Positions 31,338 through 41,390 are shown, counted from the stretch's first letter. The stretch is 64,000 nt of DNA from CAVQAH01 sp963784195 (GCA_963784195.1 CAWARA010000033.1:132217-196216), one strand, 5' to 3'. The notes: a model not told the origin generated them from the sequence alone. Numbers and translations are program-made.

Positions 31338-31780
31338 CTTAACAAATCCGCGCGATTCGGTAGTCAGACCGGCGTCAAAAACCGGTCTGCTACCTTTTTT
31401 GCTACCTGGCGGACACGTAGCGCGCTCTGGAACGACTGAAATCCCGAATGCTCGTGGGGGAAAAACTCTGAGTCGAGTTTTTCCCCTCAGACCTCCCATC
31501 GGCGGGTGCTCACCGTGCAGCCGTGAGCCGCGAGCGCGCGAAATAGCTGTCAAGCGCCGCGCGAAGGGCATCAATCTCATCGGGATCACGGAGGAGGTCT
31601 GCCAGCTCACGCTGAGCGCCCAGCGGCGAGGTACGCCGGCGATCAACCAACATTACCGACAGCAGCCAGCGTCGAGCCGTTCCATCCGCCGGCTGCTGTC
31701 AGCATTTCCCCAAGATTCCCCACCACCTGAAGCAGGCCCCGCTTGGATGGGCCATCCACAGGAAATTGACGACTTCGAGG
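31338..31780. other. Stretch with a possible gene remnant
   Basis: No intact gene. On the minus strand at about 31520-31630 a frame reads PLGAQRELADLLRDPDEIDA and on to a stop, with strongly protein-like composition; it looks like the C-terminal 40 residues of an unidentified gene. The A/T-rich words GCTACC near 31388 and 31404 form a short direct repeat. Confidence 0.4.
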
Positions 31781-33748
31781 TCAGTCGGGCAACCCGAACG
31801 CAATAATGGCAGACCCTGATGCCACTGCGATGAACTGCCTGTTGTCGAACGAGTAGGTCATCGGCGACGCCTTCCAGTTCTGGTTCGTCCTAAAGCTCCA
31901 CAATGGCTTCCCGTTGGTCGCGTCGACGGCCGCGAATGAGCCGCTATCGTCGCCAAAGAAAACCACACCGCTCGCGGTGCTCAGTGTGCCGCCCCATGAT
32001 GTCACTGGGCCGACTTGCGGAACTTCCCATGCCGCTTTTCCTGTCTGAATGTCGATTGCCCGCAACACCCGTTGGGCAGGCTCGTCGGGCGCCTGCATGA
32101 ACGAGCCGCCCATGTAGCCGCGGCCGGCTGCCCACTCCATCGGGAGTTTCGTGAAGACGCCGCACTTGTCGTTCGTCTGCACGTGGTACAGGCCGGTTGC
32201 CGGGTTGTACGACGTCGAATACCAGTTCGACGCGCCTTCGAGTGACGGGCAGACGCGGCGCCCTTCCGGCGTCGGCTCCATATTGGGCGCCCGAATCGGA
32301 CGCCCTTGTGCGGTGAGGCCGGATGCCCACGTCACGTTCTTCACGTACTTCGTGCCGAGCAGGAACTCACCATTTGTGCGATCGAGCACATAGAAAAACC
32401 CGTTGCGGTTCGCCTGCACGAGCAGCTTTCTCGGTTTACCCTGCCAATTGGCGTCGATGAGGGCCGGCGTTTCCTGAGCGTCGTAGTCCCATACATCGTG
32501 CGGTGTGAACTGGAAATACCACTTGAGCTTTCCAGTCTTGGGATCGAGCGCGAGAATCGAGTTGGAATAGAGATTGTCGCCAATCCGATTGTCGCCGTAG
32601 AGATCGGGTGAGGGATTGCCCGTGGGCCAATACAGTGTGTCGAGTTCAGGATCGTAAGTGCCCGTTAACCAGGTGGCTGCACCTGGATGCTCGATGCCTC
32701 CGCCTTTCCAGGTTTCGGAACCAGGCTCACCCGGCGCTGGAACGGTCCAGAACCGCCAGACTTCCTTGCCAGTGGCCTGATTGTAGGCGGCGAGAAAACC
32801 GCGCACACCCTCGTCTCCTCCCGACGAACCAGTAATCACGAGATTGCCGATCGGAAGCGGCGCGACTGTGGCGTTGTAGTTCACTTTCCAGTCGGCCATT
32901 TCGGTTTCCCACAGCAGTGCACCAGTGAACCGGTTGAGCGCGATGATGTGCGCGTGGTCGGTCACCATGAACACGCGATCGCCGGCAACACCGACGCCGC
33001 GGTTGATGCCGCCTGCAGCGTTGCCCGTCAGATTTCTCGTCCGCGGACGCGAGTAGTGCCAGATCTCTCGCCCGGTGCCTGCGTCGAGCGCGTAACACTG
33101 ATTGGCGCTCGTGACATACATCACGCCGTCAACCACGACAGGAGTCCCCTGCAGTGTCGGCGTATTGGGCAGATTGAAGATCCATCTTGGAATGATGCGC
33201 GCGACATTGCTTTTCGAAATCTGGGTGAGCGCGCTGTGCCGGTAGCCCTTTGTCTCGCCGTTGTAGCTGGGCCAGTCCGTCTGTGAGGTTACCCGGCGGT
33301 ACCGATTCCCTTCCTTGCGGAGCAGATGGAGCTTCCGGTCGCCACCCAGCAACTGCATATCGTCGATCCCCTGATTGAGGATCAGGCCGTCCAGCGAAGC
33401 GCCAGCCGTCAGCACAATCCTGGTTCGTGTGGGTCCCGATCCTTCGCGCGGGCGTAGCGTCCGCAAGAATGCAATCAGATCGCGCGTTTCGGGTGCAGAC
33501 AGGTTTCCGAACGCCGGCATGCCCGCCGTCGGCAGCCCCTGCTGGATCACCGTCGTCAGCTCGGCGTCGGTGCGCGCCGGCACGCGCATCACAATTGACG
33601 GCCCGAGCTCGCCTCCGTCGCCGGTTGTGCCGTGACAGGACGCACAGCGGCTGGCAAACACGAGCCGTCCTGCATCGGTCGTCTGCGCATTCGAAGGAGT
33701 TGCGACGAGCAATAGAAGCACGCATAGTGCGGGAACTGACGTTCTCAT
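31781..33748 (-). CDS. PQQ-dependent dehydrogenase with N-terminal cytochrome c
   Basis: Periplasmic quinoprotein dehydrogenase of 655 residues for an alcohol, sugar or similar substrate. After a signal peptide (MRTSVPALCVLLLLVATPSN) comes a cytochrome c domain with CASCHG and the axial Met in AGMPAFGN, then an eight-bladed PQQ propeller: DWPSYNGETKGYRHSAL, TPVVVDGVMYVT, GTGREIWHYSR, QFTPHDVWDYDAQETP (substrate-pocket Asp), and GVVFFGDDSGSFAAVDATNG. The cytochrome is at the N-terminus here, unlike the C-terminal heme of quinohemoprotein alcohol dehydrogenases. ATG 33748 was chosen because the leader begins there; the longer frame is not conserved. Confidence 0.92.
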   Translation of the reverse strand: MRTSVPALCVLLLLVATPSNAQTTDAGRLVFASRCASCHGTTGDGGELGPSIVMRVPARTDAELTTVIQQGLPTAGMPAFGNLSAPETRDLIAFLRTLRPREGSGPTRTRIVLTAGASLDGLILNQGIDDMQLLGGDRKLHLLRKEGNRYRRVTSQTDWPSYNGETKGYRHSALTQISKSNVARIIPRWIFNLPNTPTLQGTPVVVDGVMYVTSANQCYALDAGTGREIWHYSRPRTRNLTGNAAGGINRGVGVAGDRVFMVTDHAHIIALNRFTGALLWETEMADWKVNYNATVAPLPIGNLVITGSSGGDEGVRGFLAAYNQATGKEVWRFWTVPAPGEPGSETWKGGGIEHPGAATWLTGTYDPELDTLYWPTGNPSPDLYGDNRIGDNLYSNSILALDPKTGKLKWYFQFTPHDVWDYDAQETPALIDANWQGKPRKLLVQANRNGFFYVLDRTNGEFLLGTKYVKNVTWASGLTAQGRPIRAPNMEPTPEGRRVCPSLEGASNWYSTSYNPATGLYHVQTNDKCGVFTKLPMEWAAGRGYMGGSFMQAPDEPAQRVLRAIDIQTGKAAWEVPQVGPVTSWGGTLSTASGVVFFGDDSGSFAAVDATNGKPLWSFRTNQNWKASPMTYSFDNRQFIAVASGSAIIAFGLPD

Positions 33749-33940
33749 GGCCGATGAGGCTAGCACGGAAGGGAAACCAACTCCTTCCCGTTTCGGCCAG
33801 GGATGGCCTTCGCGGAGGAGGCCCGCTCCGTGGTTCGTCCGCTTCGCCGTCACGCCGCCTTCAGTGTTTGCTATACCGGCCCGAACGCTGCCGCAAGCCG
33901 AAACGGGAACGAGCAGGCACGAAGACACGAACGCAGGGAA

Positions 33941-34741
33941 TCAGCGTTCCCTCTTCCGCCGCCGCGGCTGACCGTCGACCTCTCCACGCAGGTGGGCGGT
34001 CAGCAGCAGCCGATTGCCAGGCGCCATCGTCAGCGAACGGGCATCGACCTCCGTCGCCGGATCGAGCGGCACGTGCAGCTCGGGCGCGCCGCCCGTCGCG
34101 GGGACGCGGTGGACGCTCTCCCGCCAGACGGCAAACACGATGGTGTTGTCGGGCAGCCAGAGGCCCTCCTGATCCGGCCGGATGCGGGAATCCGGCAGAC
34201 GACGAACGGCGTGCCTCCGGTGACAGGAACCGTGCGGATGGTCCTTTCGGCGGCGAAGCCAATGGTCTGGCTGTCGGGCGACCAGAAGAGGTTCTGCGCG
34301 TTGGGAGGCACGTCGCCGAGATCGGCCGCCACGCCGGAGGCGAGTGCGTGGACATACAGGCGCCCCTCCTTGATGTACCCGATCCGGTTGCCATCCGTCG
34401 CGAACGCGGCGTTCGGGGCATCGGCAAGCGTCTGCGGCAGGTCGAAACGGCGGACGGGAGCCCTCGCCGTCGACCAGTTCCACGACAAGGGCCGTCGCGC
34501 CCCCGCTCTCTTCCAGGCCGTAGATGCCGGCGATATTCGGGTGGTTCAGCGACGCGAGCACTTCGGCTTCGCGCTGAAACCGAGCCAGCCGATCGTGATC
34601 CGCCGCGACGGAAGACGGCAGGATCTTGATGGCGACCTGGCGCTTCAGCCTGGTGTCGGTGGCCCGATACACCTGCCCCATTCCGCCCTCACCGAGCAAG
34701 GCGGTGACTTCGTAGACGCCGAGCGGGTGCCGGGAGTGAGC
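33941..34741 (-). pseudogene. Ser/Thr protein kinase with catalytic core deleted
   Basis: The 5' part reads YEVTALLGEGGMGQVYRATD, VAIKILPSS, LASLNHPNIAGIYGLEES and VVELVDGE, and then jumps directly (near 34455) to a propeller sequence, PQTLADAPNAAFATDGNRIG and FWSPDSQTIGFAA, in another frame. The region with HRDLKPAN, DFGLA and the membrane helix is missing, and further frame changes occur before the end at 33941. The start codon position relative to the TATAAT box at 34757-34762 has no ATG. The gene cannot make a kinase. It lies beside the IS91-type element. Confidence 0.8.
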
Positions 34742-34807
34742 GCCAAGAGTGACGCGATTATATGAGCGGGACGGGCGGCGGTCGGGATTAGTCTTGCGTG
34801 ACGGTAG

Positions 34808-34887
34808 GACTCTATCGAGAGTGACCCGGCGTGCAGGCGTCCCGGAAAGGCTCCGGGGTGGAGCGCCGGGTCACTTTCGATAGAGCC
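34808..34887. repeat. Long hairpin at the left flank of the IS91-type element
   Basis: Arms 34808-34831 and 34864-34887 are complementary over 24 bases with about two mismatches (CTCTATCGA...GTGACCCGGCG), with a 32-base loop. It lies just outside the terminal inverted repeat of the element. IS91-like elements use hairpins at their ends for rolling-circle transposition, so this may be the functional terminus. Confidence 0.75.
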
Positions 34888-35129
34888 GTTTGGACCAAGC
34901 CGCTGGCGTTTGCGGCGGACGCGGCCCTTTCAGCTATGTCCTTTCAATCGTACGGACCCCGCGCGCGCGAGCGTGGTTGACGGCCTCGACGCGCGATGTC
35001 GGACGGTGACGACACGCCCGGCGCGCGAGAGGTCGCGTGCGTCGGGGGTGACTGCGGCTGGCGGACAGACCTCCGGCGCCCGCGCGTACGTGCGCGACAC
35101 GATGACGCCTGGCGGCCCACGGGCGACGA

Positions 35130-36314
35130 CTACGACGTGTCATGGACGATGTCGGCGAGGAGCGACGTGAGATAGATCTGCCGCGGCGTCAGGCGCTCGA
35201 TGACGCGCATGGGAGCCCCGCAGCGGGGACACGGCCACGATCTCGGCGGTTCCGGTGGCGGTGACGCTGGCGGTGGAGCGGTCGTGCCGGCCAAGGCGCG
35301 CCGACACTGTGGGAGTTGCACCGTACGACAGCGCGAGGCGAGGAAGCCGAAGTAGCGGATGCGCACGAAGCGCCTCGGCAAGACGTGCAGCAGGAAGCGC
35401 CGAAGGAATTCCCCCGCCTCGAGTGTGAGCGTCCGCACGTGACTGCCGTGGCGGTAGTCCTTCCACCGAAAGGACACGGTGTCGTCGGTCACGTCGACCA
35501 GTCGGTGGTTCGAGATCGCCACGCGGTGGGTGTACCGCGCGAGATAGTGGAGCACGTGGGACGGGCTCCCGAAGGGCGGCTTGGCGTACACGACCCACGC
35601 CTGGCGATAGAGCGATCGCACGAAGGTGCGAAAGGCGGCGTCAGGCTTGAGCGGCGCGAGCGTCCCAGGAAAGTCGAGGCGCCCGTCGCGATGCGCAGCC
35701 CGAAGCCCGGCCACGAGCTTGCCACGAAAGAGTGCCCGGAGGACCGGAATCGGGAGGAAGAAGTGCGGGCGTGCATGGATCCATCGCGTGCCGTCTGAGG
35801 CGAGCCCGCCCATCGGGACGACGCAGTGGACGTGGGGATGGTGCTGGAGACGCTGGCCCCACGTATGGAGCACCATGAGCCCGCCGATGGCTGCGCCAAG
35901 CCGCTTCGGATTCGCCGCCACCCGCAGCAGTGTCTCCGCGGCCGCCTGAAACAGCAGGTCGTACACGACACGCTTGTTGACGAGGGCGAGACGCGCCAGC
36001 GGCTCGGGCATCGTGAAGACAATATGGACGTAGCCCACGGGCAAGAGCTCCGCTTCCCGGGCGGCCACCCAGGCGTTCCGCGCGGCGGTCAAACACCGGG
36101 GGCAATGGCGATCCCGGCAGCTGTTGTACGAGAGGGCCGGCTGCGCACACTGCTCACACCGATCGCGATGCCCGCCGAGCGCGGCGGTCCGGCACTGCGC
36201 GATCGCACGGAGCACACGCCGATGCTGCCCCGTCACCCACGCGCGGTGGGTCTCCAGGACGCGATCGCCATGTCGGCGCACGATGTCGGCCACCTCGAAG
36301 GGTGGCCGCGTCAC
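35130..36314 (-). CDS. IS91-family HUH transposase
   Basis: A 394-residue rolling-circle transposase. It has the N-terminal zinc-binding cysteines (RCEQCAQ, SCRDRHCPRC), the HUH motif HPHVHCVVPMGG for metal binding, and the downstream catalytic Tyr region in VLHYLARYTHRVAISNHRL. The C-terminal end carries a CPRCGAPM zinc knuckle. Its ATG overlaps the recombinase stop by 4 bases (36311-36314), pointing to translational coupling. The Pro-rich stretch before the last knuckle is typical of the group. Confidence 0.93.
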   Translation of the reverse strand: MTRPPFEVADIVRRHGDRVLETHRAWVTGQHRRVLRAIAQCRTAALGGHRDRCEQCAQPALSYNSCRDRHCPRCLTAARNAWVAAREAELLPVGYVHIVFTMPEPLARLALVNKRVVYDLLFQAAAETLLRVAANPKRLGAAIGGLMVLHTWGQRLQHHPHVHCVVPMGGLASDGTRWIHARPHFFLPIPVLRALFRGKLVAGLRAAHRDGRLDFPGTLAPLKPDAAFRTFVRSLYRQAWVVYAKPPFGSPSHVLHYLARYTHRVAISNHRLVDVTDDTVSFRWKDYRHGSHVRTLTLEAGEFLRRFLLHVLPRRFVRIRYFGFLASRCRTVQLPQCRRALAGTTAPPPASPPPEPPRSWPCPRCGAPMRVIERLTPRQIYLTSLLADIVHDTS

Positions 36315-37204
36315 CGCAGGTGCTTCAGCCGAGACCGCCGCGCGGTGTCAGGCCCCGAGATCGTGAGCGCATCCAGTGGATTCGCGACGGCCTGGAGGTG
36401 TTTCTGCGAGAGATGCAGATACAGCGCCGTGTGCCGGATGTTCACGTGCCCCAGTAGCAGCTGAATCGTGCGCAGGTCCGCGCCACTTTCGAGGAGATGG
36501 GTCGCGTAGGAATGGCGAATCAGATGGGGACTGACGCGTCTGCGGAAACCGGCGCGCTTCGCCGCGATCACCACCGCGTCCCAGAGCACGCGCTTCGTGA
36601 TCGGTTTGTCGGCGCGCCAGTTGTGGACGGTGCCGGGAAACAGCCACGTCTGGGGCCGCATCCACCGGTAGTACACCCGAAGCGTGGCGAGCAACGTGGG
36701 ACTGAGCGGCACGTAGCGGTCGCGGCCACCCTTCCCCTGGCGAATGTGAATGAGCATGCGTCGACTGTCGATGTCCGCGACCTGGAGCTGCAGGAGTTCC
36801 GCACTCCGCATGCCCGTCGAGTACAGCATCATCACCATCGTGCGGTGATAGAGGCCATCCGCCGCCTCGATGAGGCGGGCCATCTCCTCCACACTCAGGA
36901 TCGACGGCAGACGCTGGGGCGCCTTCGGGTACGGCGTGTCGTCGAGGAGATAGCGACGCCGCAACGTCTTCACGAAGAAGAACCGCAGCGCCGACACGTG
37001 GAGCCGGACGGTCTTTGGCTGTAGCTGCCCCGTCCGCAAGAGGTGCGCCTGGTAGCTGCGCAGGTGCGTGTGATTGAGCCGGTCGGGTCGACACTTGAAG
37101 TGCCGAGCAAACCGCTCCACCGCGTAGAGATAGCTCCGAATGGTCGTCGGCGAGAAGTTCCGGCGCTGGAGCTCCTCCAGCATGATGCGGCGACAATGGG
37201 TCAC
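36311..37204 (-). CDS. Tyrosine recombinase of the IS91-type element
   Basis: A 297-residue phage-integrase-type recombinase. An N-terminal SAM-like core-binding domain (RSYLYAVERFARHF...) precedes the catalytic domain with STGMRSAELLQLQVADID (first Arg), the HLIRHSYATHLLESGADL box (His-x-x-Arg) and the Tyr in HVNIRHTALYLHLS. It is transcribed first and overlaps the transposase gene by 4 bases. The pairing with an IS91 transposase is known in some IS91 groups, where it is regarded as a passenger or helper gene. It shows no link to the tRNA-Cys cores. Confidence 0.92.
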   Translation of the reverse strand: MTHCRRIMLEELQRRNFSPTTIRSYLYAVERFARHFKCRPDRLNHTHLRSYQAHLLRTGQLQPKTVRLHVSALRFFFVKTLRRRYLLDDTPYPKAPQRLPSILSVEEMARLIEAADGLYHRTMVMMLYSTGMRSAELLQLQVADIDSRRMLIHIRQGKGGRDRYVPLSPTLLATLRVYYRWMRPQTWLFPGTVHNWRADKPITKRVLWDAVVIAAKRAGFRRRVSPHLIRHSYATHLLESGADLRTIQLLLGHVNIRHTALYLHLSQKHLQAVANPLDALTISGPDTARRSRLKHLR

Positions 37205-37419
37205 AAGACACCTCCTGTGACCCGCACGCTACCCCGGGTTCGAGCGCGCCTCACGCGTAGCGTCCGCCGCGCCAGCGGCTTGGTCCTAACGCCGCAGGGT
37301 CGATCTGACGCTCCAGGCCGGATCCGTAAGCAGATCGCGACTTCCCAGGACTAATGTGCCGCATCACCGCCCGAACCCGACAGCGCGATGATTCTCGATC
37401 GGACCGCCGCGCCCAATGG

Positions 37420-37698
37420 TCAGCCCTTGACGATGTTGTGAACCTCGAAGATGTCCGGCGGGTTGGCGAACTGGATGCCGGCGCCGGCGAGGATCGGCAT
37501 CAGACGCTTGCCGAATGCCTCGAACTGCTCCCGCGAGTTCCAGGTCTCGCTGACCTTAAGGTTGCCATCCGCACCGAAGCAGACGTGGTAATCGAGCCCG
37601 GCCGGTGGCCATTCGCCCGCGTTCTTGATTTGGCGAATCGCCTCGTCGTACTTGTTGGCAGTGAGGGCGATGGGGCTGAAACGGACAACGATGCTCAT
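37420..37698 (-). CDS. Small ABM-like (dimeric alpha/beta barrel) protein
   Basis: A 92-residue protein starting MSIVVRFSPIALTANKYDEA; the ATG at 37698 has GGAGG eight bases upstream, which rules out the longer start. The pattern of a short beta-alpha repeat with KVSETWNSREQFEAFGKRLM is typical of antibiotic-biosynthesis-monooxygenase-like ferredoxin folds. No catalytic residue is certain. It stands alone just outside the IS91-type element. Confidence 0.7.
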   Translation of the reverse strand: MSIVVRFSPIALTANKYDEAIRQIKNAGEWPPAGLDYHVCFGADGNLKVSETWNSREQFEAFGKRLMPILAGAGIQFANPPDIFEVHNIVKG

Positions 37699-37998
37699 GA
37701 TATGAACCTCCGTCATCGGCGTCGCGAATAGATCCGGCGTGATCGTGAAGCGACAGGTCGTCGCTCCAAATCATACTAGCGCAACGGTGTGGGGAGCGGA
37801 TCGGTCCTCAGTGCGGCCTAGTGTTTGCGGAGTTTTGGGTCGGACCGCCTGGGAGTCCCCGGCGAACATCGAAAAATACTTGGCGACCACACAGGAGTAA
37901 CTCCTACCGCCGCCCGAGCAGAACGACACCCACCAAATGGCGCACACCGGCCGGTCCGCACTTCAGCACGCGCAGTTGCGCCAGATCCCGTAACGACC

Positions 37999-38190
37999 GC
38001 TTACTGCGACGCGCGCTTGCGGCTGGTCGGCGGGACGATGCCGACGGCGCGGTAGCTGGAGACGAGCTTGCCGTAATGCTCGGCCTGGTCCTCGATCCAG
38101 CCGACGAGCAGCGGTTTCGGCGATTTTTCCACCAGCGGATACGAGATCGCGATCGCGGCTTCCATTTCGCTGACGGCCGAGGCTGCTGAC
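37999..38190 (-). pseudogene. C-terminal remnant of an unidentified gene
   Basis: A minus-strand frame reads EAAIAISYPLVEKSPKPLLV, GWIEDQAEHYGKLVSSYRAV and ends SRKRASQ before a stop near 37999. It has clear protein-like character but no start; only about 55 residues are preserved. I do not recognise the family. Confidence 0.45.
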
Positions 38191-38262
38191 GAGTCTCGCT
38201 ATTTGCTCAGAATCAGCGATGGTCGCGGCTCGCGTTGCGTACTTATGGTCGATCATTTCGTG

Positions 38263-38688
38263 CTACGTGTCAGCGGAGCGATCGTTACTAATCCGCGACG
38301 TGACGACCGTGACCACGCGGGTGATTACGAACCCGTGCTCGGGATGCACCACGTCGTCTACACGTTGAATCTCAAGGCCGACACCGAGGAGCTCGTCCAG
38401 AAGAGGCTCGGCGCGAGTGCCCTCCGGTCTGGAGCTACCGTACGCGCACGCAAGCAGATACCCGTCTCGAGCCACGTGGCGCTCTAACAGGCGCTCGACA
38501 TATTCCCGCCGTTGTGCGGGCGGTACGTATACGAGCTCGGTTCGGACAAAGTCGAACTGTGCTGGTGGATCCCAGAAGAGAGCGTTCCCCACGAAGATGC
38601 GGTCACGCCAGTCGGGCAGTCGTCGCGCCAGGTTCGCGAGCTTCTCCGAAATCTCAAGTCCGTAAGGCGATCCAAAATAGGCGGTCAC
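38263..38688 (-). pseudogene. Class I SAM-dependent methyltransferase, N-terminal part missing
   Basis: About 140 residues from the C-terminal half of a Rossmann-fold methyltransferase: YGLEISEKLANLARRL, FVGNALFWDPP (motif II/III region), FDFVRTELVYVPPAQRREYV and the late strand with HGFVITRVVTVV. Motif I, the glycine-rich SAM loop, is absent. Just upstream on the same strand lies a transposase N-terminal stub, and the two join near 38680, so the gene was cut by an insertion. Confidence 0.75.
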
Positions 38689-38830
38689 GCGCCTGCAAGG
38701 GCGGGCGACCGTTCGCCCGCTTCATCGCCATCAGCTGCTGCCGGAGCGCCAGATTCTCCAGGACCAGGTCTCGATGTCCGCGGAGTCCCAACGCCAGCGC
38801 CCGACCGACGACGATCAACAGCTGGAGCAT
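38672..38830 (-). pseudogene. N-terminal stub of an integrase-core (rve) transposase
   Basis: The minus-strand frame from ATG 38830 reads MLQLLIVVGRALALGLRGHR, DLVLENLALRQQLMAMKRAN and ARDRLFWIA, the well-known start of a group of rve-family transposases with the LENLALRQQL signature. It stops matching at the methyltransferase fragment. The matching C-terminal half of the same group is found as a separate remnant at 53993-54290. Confidence 0.7.
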
Positions 38831-38941
38831 GTCCCGATCGTGGCTGGCGCGGGCCCCAGAATCAACTCGGACGAGTTGTGGCGAGGGTCAGGAACACGCG
38901 GGCGTCCCGAGAGCAGCAAGGCCGCTCAGGAAAGCAACGTC

Positions 38942-41155
38942 TCAGTAAGCATAGAGACCATGCGCGGCAAACCCCTGCCGGCCGCTCGAACGGACGTGAC
39001 TCTTCCGGAGGGGATCAACCGCCAGCAGGTCAGCCCCGGGCGCGCGATCGAACTGGCCGACGAAGGATCGGACCAGCCGCGCCTCCGCTTCGCCTTCGGT
39101 CCCATCCAGCGCCGCGAGGAACTGCCAGGCCGTGCGGCCGCTCGACGATACTTCCCATTGACCGCCCTGCGCCGTGACCACATAGCGCACGAGGTCGTCC
39201 CCTCGGATGCCGTCCACGTTCCCGATCAGGAGCGACGAGGGATCGCCGAAGAACCTGCCCGACAGCGGCTCTGCCGAGCCGCGGCCGCTCCAGAAGACGG
39301 CGAGCTGACCACGATCGATCGTCAGCACGTCCGTCACGTTGTCGCCGTCGAAGTCTCCGAAGCGCAGGGCGCCGAGCGGCAGCGGCGACGCAGCCAGATC
39401 GATGTCGTCCGGCAGCCCGGGTGACACGGCCGACCACCGGCCGGTGGCCGAGCGTTGAAACACGTCCGTCTGGCCGTCACCGTTGAAATCGCCGAACGCG
39501 AGCTGCGAAAACGACGCGACCTCCCGTCCTGGCAGCGGCACCAATGGACCGACGCCGCCGCTCGAGATCGCCCAGCCGCCATTGCGCACGGCGAACACGT
39601 CGCATCGCCGATCGCCGTCGAAATATCCCAGCGCGACTTGGTCCATCCGCTCGGTGTAGGTGTTCAGAAACAGCCAGTGAGACCTGCCGCCGCTGGAGTA
39701 CCACCAGGAAGCCCCGGTCGCGAGAAACAGATCGTCGATGCCATCGGCGTCGAAGTCGCACACGCCGTACCGACCGAACGTATCGACTCCCGGGGTGTTC
39801 GCCGACATCGTGACGTTGGTCGAGCTCTTCAGCCGGATCGCGTGGCCGAGGGTCGGGTGCGGGAAGACGTTGCGGTTGATGTAGGACATGCGCCGGGGCG
39901 TTCCGCGAAACTTGATCGCATCGTCCCGGCCGTACTGAAAGGCGTTGGCGATGATCCGGAAATTGTCGCCGGCGTTGCCGCAATCGAAGGTGTGATCGGA
40001 TGGCCAGGCATCATTGCAGTGCGAGTCGCCGTGGACGTCGAATTGATGGGTGTAGTGATTGAGCGGCTCGTCATGGACCCCGCCGCCCGCGAGCACCAGA
40101 TTGTGTTGGGCCCAGTAGGCGGTCCCCGGCGCGCCGCTGGCGGAGATGGCGTGGCGGTTGAAGTCGAACACATTGCGCTCGATCAGGGCGTACGCTCCAT
40201 CCATCACGTCGACGCCATAGCCCATTCCACCCTTGTGCTGATTGTGGTGGATGAAGTTGTCGTGAATCCAGACGGCCGAAGCATCGTGCATCTGCTGCTC
40301 CGTGTCTCTCAGGTAGATGGCCTGTCCGCTCCACCCGGATAACTCCATGTTGGCGATCTCGATGCCCACGCACGAGTTGACGGAGATGCCTCGTGGTTGC
40401 CTGGCGTCGTCCTCTTCCGTCTCAAATTTCGGTCCCTGCAGCCGGAATCCTGAGATCCGCACGTTGTTCCCGCCGGCGCCCGAGTAGCACCTGATCGCGA
40501 ACTGCGGCAGTTCGATCCTGGTCGTGTGCAGCCGTGGACCGCGATCACGCGCGGAGCGGCCCGGCTGATCGCTGGTCAGGGTGACGCCGTCGACAATCCG
40601 AATGTTCTGCCAGCCCGTCAGGTCCATGTCGACGTCTGGTGCGAGGAGCACGACGGCGTTTCGAGTGCCGAGCGCCTGAACCAGCAACTCCTTCCACTCG
40701 GTAGTGTTCCCGCTGATCCGCACGGTGGCCGGAAGATCCACGCGAAGCGATTTCGTCTGAAGGGTCGCCAATTCGAGCGCGAGCACGTAGGTCTGACTCG
40801 CGAGCGGCGTGACCCGCATGCTGCCGCGCATCGCGACACGGGCGCCGTTCAGCCGGGGTGCGGGCCGAGGGCACCCTGCGGCATAGGTCACCGACCACGT
40901 GATCGTCGCGGTTTCACCGTGTGTGATTCGCGGCGGCATTACAGACAGCGTGCCGCTCGCCCGAGACGCGCAGCTGGTCCTGGCCGTGCAGGTCGGATAG
41001 TCCGGGTGGGTGCGCGGGCACGTTTCCGGCCCGCTGAAGCCCTGACTACCCGCGGTCCCGGACGCGAGCGCGTCCGGGACGGCCATGACGTTGACGGCCA
41101 GCAGCACTGCTACCCCGAACGCCACCGGAAACGACACATCGCACCTGCGGACCAT
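38942..41155 (-). CDS. Secreted protein with right-handed beta-helix and FG-GAP/VCBS-like repeats
   Basis: A 737-residue exported protein. ATG 41155 has GGAGGG five bases before it, and the leader VAFGVAVLLAVNVMAV follows. After a short Cys-containing region (ETCPRTHPDYPTCTARTSC) and an Ig-like stretch, a parallel beta-helix region of pectate-lyase type (about 230-480) shows GISVNSCVGIEIANMELSGW and WIHDNFIHHNQHKGG. The C-terminal 270 residues hold propeller repeats such as GYFDGDRRCDVFAVRNGG and AFGDFNGDGQTDVF, whose DxDxDGxxD loops bind calcium. No lyase active site is identifiable. It is divergent from the metzincin gene. Confidence 0.8.
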   Translation of the reverse strand: MVRRCDVSFPVAFGVAVLLAVNVMAVPDALASGTAGSQGFSGPETCPRTHPDYPTCTARTSCASRASGTLSVMPPRITHGETATITWSVTYAAGCPRPAPRLNGARVAMRGSMRVTPLASQTYVLALELATLQTKSLRVDLPATVRISGNTTEWKELLVQALGTRNAVVLLAPDVDMDLTGWQNIRIVDGVTLTSDQPGRSARDRGPRLHTTRIELPQFAIRCYSGAGGNNVRISGFRLQGPKFETEEDDARQPRGISVNSCVGIEIANMELSGWSGQAIYLRDTEQQMHDASAVWIHDNFIHHNQHKGGMGYGVDVMDGAYALIERNVFDFNRHAISASGAPGTAYWAQHNLVLAGGGVHDEPLNHYTHQFDVHGDSHCNDAWPSDHTFDCGNAGDNFRIIANAFQYGRDDAIKFRGTPRRMSYINRNVFPHPTLGHAIRLKSSTNVTMSANTPGVDTFGRYGVCDFDADGIDDLFLATGASWWYSSGGRSHWLFLNTYTERMDQVALGYFDGDRRCDVFAVRNGGWAISSGGVGPLVPLPGREVASFSQLAFGDFNGDGQTDVFQRSATGRWSAVSPGLPDDIDLAASPLPLGALRFGDFDGDNVTDVLTIDRGQLAVFWSGRGSAEPLSGRFFGDPSSLLIGNVDGIRGDDLVRYVVTAQGGQWEVSSSGRTAWQFLAALDGTEGEAEARLVRSFVGQFDRAPGADLLAVDPLRKSHVRSSGRQGFAAHGLYAY

Positions 41156-41390
41156 GACGTCCCTCCAATCGGTCGTTAGAAGCTCCTGATTGCGAATACG
41201 GCAAACGGTCGCCATCGCCGCCACGGCTGCGCCATCACCCGGCCTGGACGGCCGGTGTTCCTGTCTCGGGCGCAAGCTCGACCATCCCTTCGGGCGCATG
41301 GCGGGTTTCAAATGCGGTTGCCGTATTCCCAATCGACGGTGCCCACCAACGCGCTCGACGAACGAGAACGCCCGGCGAAAGGGGGAAGTC

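Larger units (their letters stand above)
34892..37286. mobile_element. IS91-family element with transposase and tyrosine recombinase
   Basis: A 2.4-kb unit of two genes on the minus strand enclosed by inverted repeats at 34892-34922 and 37260-37286. The arms match completely except for a 4-base insertion (TTTG) in the left one. True IS91 elements lack such repeats, so either the boundaries reflect a secondary duplication or this subgroup differs. Confidence 0.7.

Noticed and set aside
36311..37204. Integrase of the tRNA-Cys islands
   Set aside because: This tyrosine recombinase overlaps and is enclosed with the IS91 transposase and lies 5 kb beyond the last attachment core.
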